Part shown: in pieces, positions 59,655 to 64,000 of the stretch
Layout of the letters: each line of letters opens with the position of its first letter
Numbering within the stretch: the first letter of the stretch is position 1
DNA from: Streptomyces netropsis
GTDB taxonomy: Bacteria; Actinomycetota; Actinomycetes; Streptomycetales; Streptomycetaceae
Direction: 5' to 3'
Length of the DNA: 64,000 bases
Assembly (NCBI RefSeq): GCF_014203545.1
Contig: NZ_JACHJG010000002.1
Location: forward strand, 496,001 to 560,000
Made by a program: the position numbers and the translations under genes
Notes under the pieces: model-generated
Databases searched by the model: none
Seen by the model: the letters and a program-made list of their open reading frames with translations, nothing else
What the model was told of the DNA's origin: nothing

Positions 59655-60959
59655 TCAGCGGCTCCCCAGCCGGTCCAGGGCCGCCGCGACCATGGCGGCG
59701 ACACCGGTGGGCAGCGCGCTCCGCACGTCGGGGGCGAACTCCGGTGAGTGATTGGGGGGCAGGGCCGCCAGCTTGTCCGCCGGGGTGCGGCCGGGTGCCG
59801 CCCTCCACTGACGGGGGCCGACCGACCCCAGCATCCAGTACACCGTCGGTATGCCGGCGAACCCGTGGATCTCCCGCCCCGCGTCGCCGAACAGCGGGAA
59901 GTCCTCCGTGGCCATCGACGGTGGCCACGACGCCACGCGCTGTGCGCCGAAGAGCGCCTGGTGGGCCTCGCGGACGGCCGCGGTGGCCGACGGATCGGGG
60001 ACGTTGGGTGCCGAGCGGGACACGAGGGTGATCTCGGGCGGATCGACCCGGCCGGACGCGGCGCACTCGGCGTGGACCGTCCGGCGCACGGCCTCGGCGA
60101 GGGAGTCGAGGGCGGTCTGCGCGTGGGCGCGCACGGTGAGACCGAGCGTGGCCCGGTCGGGCACGACGTTGCTGCTGTCGCCCGCGTGCAGCCGGCACAC
60201 GGTGAGCACGGCCCGGTCGGCGGGGTCCGTCTGCGTGGCGACGAGGCCGTGCAGCGCGCCGACCGCGGCCGCGGCGGTCGCCACCGGGTTCACGGTCAGG
60301 TGCGGGGTGGCGGCGTGGCCGCCGCGGCCGTGGACGACGACGTCGAACGAGAGGCTGCCGGCCATCAGCGCGCCGGTGCCGTGGGCGACCATGCCCGCCG
60401 GGAACGGCGCGGTGTGCTGGGCGAGTACGGCGTCGGGGCGCCCGAAACGGTCGTACAGGCCGTCCTCGAGCATGGCCCGCGCACCCTGGAGCGTCTCTTC
60501 CGCGGGCTGGCCCACGACCACGAGGGTGCCCCGCCACAGGTGCGCGGCACGGGCCAGCAGCCGCGCCGCCCCGGCCGCCGCCGCGAGATGCAGATCGTGC
60601 CCGCACGCGTGCATGACCGGCACGTCGCGGCCGCCCGGGCCCGGTGCGCGGACCGTGCTCGCGTACGGCAGGCCCGTCCGTTCCTCGACCGGCAGCGCGT
60701 CGAGTTCGGCACGCACCAGGACCCGCGGGCCCTCGCCGTTGCGCAGCACACCGACCACCCCGTGGCCCCCGACGCCCGGGGTCACCCGGAAGCCGTCGGC
60801 CGTCAGCCAGGCGGCGAGGCGGGAGGCCGTGTGCTCCTCCTCCCCGGACAGTTCGGGGTCGGCGTGCACCGCGAGGCAGAGCGTGGTGGCCGCGAGCATG
60901 ATGTCGTCGAGGCCCAGAAGGACTTCGCGGACCCGGTCGGCCGTGGAGGGAAGTGTCAT
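59655..60959 (-). CDS. M20-family amidohydrolase, second copy
   Basis: A 434-residue M20D-type amidohydrolase. Motifs are AVHADPELSGEEEHTA (residues 30-45), ELDALPVEERTGLPYAS, MHACGHDLH (Cys119, His121, His124), GQPAEETLQGARAMLEDGLY and ATEDFPLFGD. The ATG at 60959 is preceded on its strand by GAGGAA; a longer in-frame extension upstream has low-complexity sequence and no ribosome site. Its start faces the RiPP precursor across 184 bases, so it could be co-regulated with that locus (for example removing an acyl or leader remnant), but catabolic or resistance roles are equally possible. Confidence 0.9.
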   Translation of the reverse strand: MTLPSTADRVREVLLGLDDIMLAATTLCLAVHADPELSGEEEHTASRLAAWLTADGFRVTPGVGGHGVVGVLRNGEGPRVLVRAELDALPVEERTGLPYASTVRAPGPGGRDVPVMHACGHDLHLAAAAGAARLLARAAHLWRGTLVVVGQPAEETLQGARAMLEDGLYDRFGRPDAVLAQHTAPFPAGMVAHGTGALMAGSLSFDVVVHGRGGHAATPHLTVNPVATAAAAVGALHGLVATQTDPADRAVLTVCRLHAGDSSNVVPDRATLGLTVRAHAQTALDSLAEAVRRTVHAECAASGRVDPPEITLVSRSAPNVPDPSATAAVREAHQALFGAQRVASWPPSMATEDFPLFGDAGREIHGFAGIPTVYWMLGSVGPRQWRAAPGRTPADKLAALPPNHSPEFAPDVRSALPTGVAAMVAAALDRLGSR

Positions 60960-61143
60960 GGCGGTTCCTCGCAAAGGGGCGGAGGGAAGCACCTCGGGCG
61001 GTGGTACCCGCGTGCGAGCGGAATGAGAGCGGAACGCCGGGGGCCCGGTGAGCGCGCCCTGCTGGGATGGCGGAGCAAGGGAACACCACGTCCGGCCGGG
61101 CCCCTCGTCGTGGCCCGCCGGACTCGAACCATCGGGAGAAGAC

Positions 61144-61320
61144 ATGGCACCGAAGACCGAACTCGCCTCGCTCGCCCAGGAGATCCTGGAGCTCGAGTCC
61201 GAGACCTTCGAGATCTCGGACTACTCGGACGCGAGCGAGGTCGTCCTCGCCGGTTCGACCAGCTCCAGCAGCACCAGCACCTGCTCCAGCACCACGAGCA
61301 CCACCAGCTGCTCCGCCTGA
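61144..61320 (+). CDS. TOMM/thiazolylpeptide-type RiPP precursor peptide
   Basis: A 58-residue peptide. The acidic leader (residues 1-37, nine Asp/Glu, for example EILELESETFEISDYSD) ends in VVLAG. The following 21-residue C-terminus contains 11 Ser, 7 Thr, 2 Cys and a final Ala and nothing else. Such Ser/Thr/Cys tracts are substrates for YcaO cyclodehydratases, which make oxazolines, methyloxazolines and thiazolines. The ATG at 61144 follows GGGAGAAG. The precursor faces a YcaO gene on the opposite strand. It resembles peptides annotated as thiazolylpeptide-type bacteriocin precursors; whether the product is linear or a pyridine-cored thiopeptide cannot be told, because no [4+2] enzyme or dehydratase is in view. 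Confidence 0.88.
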   Translation: MAPKTELASLAQEILELESETFEISDYSDASEVVLAGSTSSSSTSTCSSTTSTTSCSA

Positions 61321-61352
61321 TCGGTTCACCGATCGCACCGCGGCCGCCCGGC

Positions 61353-61380
61353 ACAGCCCCCTGCGACAGCAGGGGGCTGT
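61353..61380. terminator. Perfect 11-bp hairpin between precursor and YcaO genes
   Basis: Bases 61353-61363 pair with 61370-61380 around a six-base loop, 33 bases after the precursor stop, followed by TTCG. It lies between convergent genes and can end transcription from both sides. Confidence 0.85.
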
Positions 61381-61426
61381 TTCGCTGTGCGCGGCGCTCA
61401 TGGCGGGCGTCGTCGGCCGGGGAGCG

Positions 61427-63409
61427 TCAAGGGAAGGGGTGCGGCACCATCCGGAGTTCGGCGTCCGTCAGATCGGTCGACCGCCATCCGGCGCGCCGGA
61501 ATGCGGACCGCATGCGCGGCATGCGCGGCGCCCGCTGTCTGGACCAGCCGAAGTCGATCGGGAGCAGACCGGGGACGACGGTGGAGACGGTGGTCAGCCC
61601 CATCCGCTCCTGCTCGGGGGAGGTCTGGTCGACGACGATCACATCGAAGCCCGCCCGCACCAGCTCGTCCCGGCACAGCAGCACGTCGTCCCGCAGGTCC
61701 CCCGAGCGCGGCCGGATCCGCTGCCAGTCGCGGTAGACGTCCCCGAGCGGCCGTACGGCCACGGGCTCCAGGTACTCCCGGGCGTGGGCGGCCATCTCGG
61801 GAAGGCCGAACAGCCGGGCGTGGTGCGTCAGGTGCCGCACCTGACGGAAGTCCCGTGCCATCGCCTCCAGCTCGCCGCGGTCCTCCTCCACCTGCCGGTC
61901 CAGATGCGGGATGTAGCTGAGGACCTCGGAGAGGGCCGCCTCGACGGCGTCCTCCGGATCGAGCCGCGCCCCGGCGGCGAAGGAGAGCGTTCCCGGGCCG
62001 CCGTCCCGGCGCACGGCCAGTCCGGTGACGACCGGCACCGCCAGGTCCACCCGGTTGTCGAAGGCGTGGACGTCGTACCCCTGGAGCGCGGCCCGGGCGG
62101 TCATGGCGCGCACCGCCTCGCCGCGGCACGAGTCCAGGTCGATCTCGGTGAGGCGGGCCCGGCCGTACCAGGCCAGCAGGAACGCGTCCCGCTCGATGAG
62201 TTCCAGCAGTCCGAACAGGACCGCCTCCTCCAGACAGCTGCCGGTGGCGCACCCGTTGGAACTCTCGAAGACGAAATTGTCCGACGCGAGCCCGGCACCG
62301 TAGTGCACCAGCCGGGTCGGGACCAGGACGGGGCGCTCGTCGCGCAGCGAGTGGCCCCGGACCCAGGGGATCGTGCGCGCCGGGTCGAAGGGGGCCACCA
62401 TCGGGTCGTCCCGGTAGGTCTCCGGTGCGTACGTACCGCACTCGCGCGGATCGACGGCGTGTTCGCCGCGGGCGCGAAGGCCGTCGTACGAGTCCTCCAC
62501 CACCTGCCCGCCGCGGCGCCGGTGGATTCCCGCGTACCGTTCGAGCCCCTCCAGGAACGCCAGGTCGCGGCTGGCCTCGAAGGAGTTCGCCTGGCCGCTC
62601 CAGGTGACGTCGGACAGGCCCGCGTAGGTGCGGACGAACACGCTGCCCGCCACCGGCGCGGTCGTCGGTGAGGTCACGTTGAGCCAGGTGCCCTCGCCCA
62701 GTGCCCCGCAGACCGGGTTGGCCAGGGCGCCCCTCGGCATCGGGTAGGACCGCGCGGACCGCAGCCGGTAGCGGTCCGGAGCGGGCTTGGGCCGGGAGCA
62801 CAGGGTCGCAGGGGCCGCCTCGGACGCGGCGGGGGAGGGCGGCGAGCAGTGCGGGCACTGCGGCTCGGCCAGCAGCGGCAGCGTCGTGACGCGCAGGGTC
62901 GCCAGGTCGACCCGGGAGACCTGGGGCAGCGGGAGGTCGGCGGCGGTGTGCCAGTCACCGGCCGGCCGCCCGGCCGCCGCCGGACGGCCGGAGTGGAGGA
63001 CCGCCTCGTACAGCGCCCACACCGCGTCGACGGCGTAGTCCGGCAGGACCGGCCAGTCGCCCACCGGGTGCGGGGCGGTGCCGACCTCCAGCGCGTCCCG
63101 CTCGGACCGTGAGCGCAGCCGCTGCCAGCGCCGGGCCAGACAGCCGCCGCACGCGGCGGTGGCCGCGTCGGTCGCGCCCCACGGGCCGATCAGCACCGCC
63201 TGGGCGGTGAGGTGGACGTTCGCGCCGCCGCGGGAAGCGCCGTGCGGGTCTCCTTCCGCGCGGAACGCGTCCGCCGCGCCGAGGGGGACGACGACCGGCG
63301 GGTGCGAGGAGGCGCCCCGGGGGTGGGCCTCGAAGCGTTCGGTGAGCGCCCGCTGAAGGTGGCGCGTGGCCTCTTCCAACGGTGCGGGGGTGGGGGGTTC
63401 GGTGCTCAT
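61427..63409 (-). CDS. YcaO cyclodehydratase (TOMM biosynthesis), with N-terminal CxxC region
   Basis: A 660-residue ATP-dependent cyclodehydratase. Residues about 60-230 hold two Cys pairs (CGGC at 87-90, CPHC at 185-188) like the zinc-binding part of E1-like leader-binding partners. The YcaO domain follows, with LEGLERYAG (286-294) and SSNGCATGSCLEEAVLFGLL plus ELIERDAF (about 383-410), the nucleotide- and Mg-binding signatures. The protein ends in PHPFP, matching the C-terminal PxPxP needed for cyclodehydration in TOMM YcaO enzymes (established). It should convert Ser, Thr and Cys of the facing precursor to azolines. The ATG at 63409 overlaps the stop of the upstream permease gene (ATGA), so the two are coupled. 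A dehydrogenase for azole formation is not in the window. Confidence 0.92.
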   Translation of the reverse strand: MSTEPPTPAPLEEATRHLQRALTERFEAHPRGASSHPPVVVPLGAADAFRAEGDPHGASRGGANVHLTAQAVLIGPWGATDAATAACGGCLARRWQRLRSRSERDALEVGTAPHPVGDWPVLPDYAVDAVWALYEAVLHSGRPAAAGRPAGDWHTAADLPLPQVSRVDLATLRVTTLPLLAEPQCPHCSPPSPAASEAAPATLCSRPKPAPDRYRLRSARSYPMPRGALANPVCGALGEGTWLNVTSPTTAPVAGSVFVRTYAGLSDVTWSGQANSFEASRDLAFLEGLERYAGIHRRRGGQVVEDSYDGLRARGEHAVDPRECGTYAPETYRDDPMVAPFDPARTIPWVRGHSLRDERPVLVPTRLVHYGAGLASDNFVFESSNGCATGSCLEEAVLFGLLELIERDAFLLAWYGRARLTEIDLDSCRGEAVRAMTARAALQGYDVHAFDNRVDLAVPVVTGLAVRRDGGPGTLSFAAGARLDPEDAVEAALSEVLSYIPHLDRQVEEDRGELEAMARDFRQVRHLTHHARLFGLPEMAAHAREYLEPVAVRPLGDVYRDWQRIRPRSGDLRDDVLLCRDELVRAGFDVIVVDQTSPEQERMGLTTVSTVVPGLLPIDFGWSRQRAPRMPRMRSAFRRAGWRSTDLTDAELRMVPHPFP

Positions 63410-63999
63410 GTGTCGTTGCTCCAGCGGAAGGTCCTCATGGCCAGCAGCCCGAAGACCAGGGCGAAGACGGCGAGCCCCGCGCAGGCCAGGCCGGTGCTGC
63501 CGAGACCGGCGCGACCGGAGACCGCCGCCGAGACGCCGTCGTTGAGATAGCGCAGCGGCAGGACCCGGGAGAGCGACTGCAGCCACGAGGGCATGGCGTC
63601 GATCGGGAAGAACGACCCGGAGAGGAAGGCCATCGGCACCATCACGCAGTTGGCGACGGCCGCCACCGCCTCCGGCGTGTTCGCCCGGGAGCCGATCACC
63701 ATGCCGATGGCGAGGAACGCGGTGATGCCCAGCACCAGGACCGGCAGTGCCAGCGGCCAGGTGGAGCTCAGCCGCAGCCCGAACACCGGCAGCAGCGCCA
63801 CGCCGATGAACAGCACCGCCTGGACCACGCCGATGACCAGCGCCACCACGTAGCGGGACGCGAGCACCGAGGTCAGCGGGGTCGGCGACATCCGGATGAG
63901 CCGCAGCAGATCGTCCTTGCGCCACTGCATGAGCGTGAACGCGACGCCGAACACGGCCGCGTTGCCCACCCCCCAGGACAGTACGCCCGGCGCGATGTA
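63406..63999 (-). CDS. ABC-2 type transporter permease, 5' end outside window
   Basis: The last 197 residues of a membrane permease running in from beyond base 64000. The visible part contains about five hydrophobic segments and the ABC-2 permease pattern: PGVLSWGVGNAAVFGVA near the window end, RDDLLRLIRMSPTPL-like cytoplasmic loop (QWRKDDLLRLIRMSPTP), PMAFLSGSFFPIDAMPSWLQ, and LPLRYLNDGV. It is coupled to the YcaO gene and probably exports the modified peptide or gives self-immunity, with its ATPase expected just upstream. Confidence 0.88.
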   Translation of the reverse strand, partial: YIAPGVLSWGVGNAAVFGVAFTLMQWRKDDLLRLIRMSPTPLTSVLASRYVVALVIGVVQAVLFIGVALLPVFGLRLSSTWPLALPVLVLGITAFLAIGMVIGSRANTPEAVAAVANCVMVPMAFLSGSFFPIDAMPSWLQSLSRVLPLRYLNDGVSAAVSGRAGLGSTGLACAGLAVFALVFGLLAMRTFRWSNDT

Positions 64000-64000
64000 G

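Noticed and set aside
58009..61401. 1,130-codon minus-strand frame
   Set aside because: It crosses both M20 genes and the precursor in phases that give only low-complexity Arg/Gly/Pro sequence.
59748..61736. Long plus-strand frame across the second M20 gene and the precursor
   Set aside because: It is antisense to the M20 gene and out of phase with the precursor; no ribosome site or domain.
61398..62858. Alternative minus-strand frame in the YcaO region
   Set aside because: The YcaO frame holds all catalytic motifs; this one is a shadow.
1..64000. tRNA, rRNA, integrase, transposase or attachment sites
   Set aside because: None could be recognised by eye on either strand.

Overview
The window looks like a high-GC actinobacterial chromosome, most likely Streptomyces. 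Coding regions strongly prefer G or C at third codon positions, ribosome sites are purine-rich, starts often overlap the previous stop as GTGA or ATGA, and the gene families are streptomycete. No rRNA, tRNA, insertion sequence, phage gene or CRISPR array was seen.

Region 1 (1-46120, perhaps to 47147) is part of a type I polyketide cluster of the polyene class. It holds the end of a bimodular synthase gene with methylmalonyl-type ATs, then a 10,776-residue six-module synthase. All six of its modules carry malonyl-type AT, DH, KR and ACP; the second also has an ER. There is no thioesterase domain, and neither the loading module nor the remaining synthases are visible. The eight modules predict two methyl/hydroxyl-bearing units, one C=C, one saturated unit and then four consecutive C=C. 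A deoxysugar cassette follows: RmlA, RmlB, a GT-B glycosyltransferase, an FkbM-type methyltransferase and a convergent SDR reductase. Next come a PimM/NysRIV-type PAS-LuxR activator with a TTA codon near its start and a type II thioesterase. Synthase, sugar, regulator and editing genes fit one glycosylated polyene pathway.

Region 2 (47148-53442) is an overlapping operon of a free-standing ACP, a FabF-type ketosynthase and an MMPL/RND exporter, followed by a FUSC membrane protein. Whether it belongs to the polyketide pathway is unclear.

Region 3 (53443-60959) looks mostly like ordinary chromosome: a diverged isocitrate lyase/PEP mutase superfamily protein lacking key residues, a CTC-type ribosomal protein L25, a uracil-DNA glycosylase superfamily protein, an amidohydrolase and two convergent M20 amidohydrolases.

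Region 4 (60960-64000) is the edge of a thiazole/oxazole-modified peptide (TOMM/RiPP) locus. A 58-residue precursor ends in a 21-residue tract made only of Ser, Thr and Cys plus a final Ala. It faces a YcaO cyclodehydratase with two CxxC pairs and a C-terminal PxPxP motif, which is translationally coupled to an ABC-2 permease running off the window. All functional statements rest on reading motifs by eye; no database search was possible.
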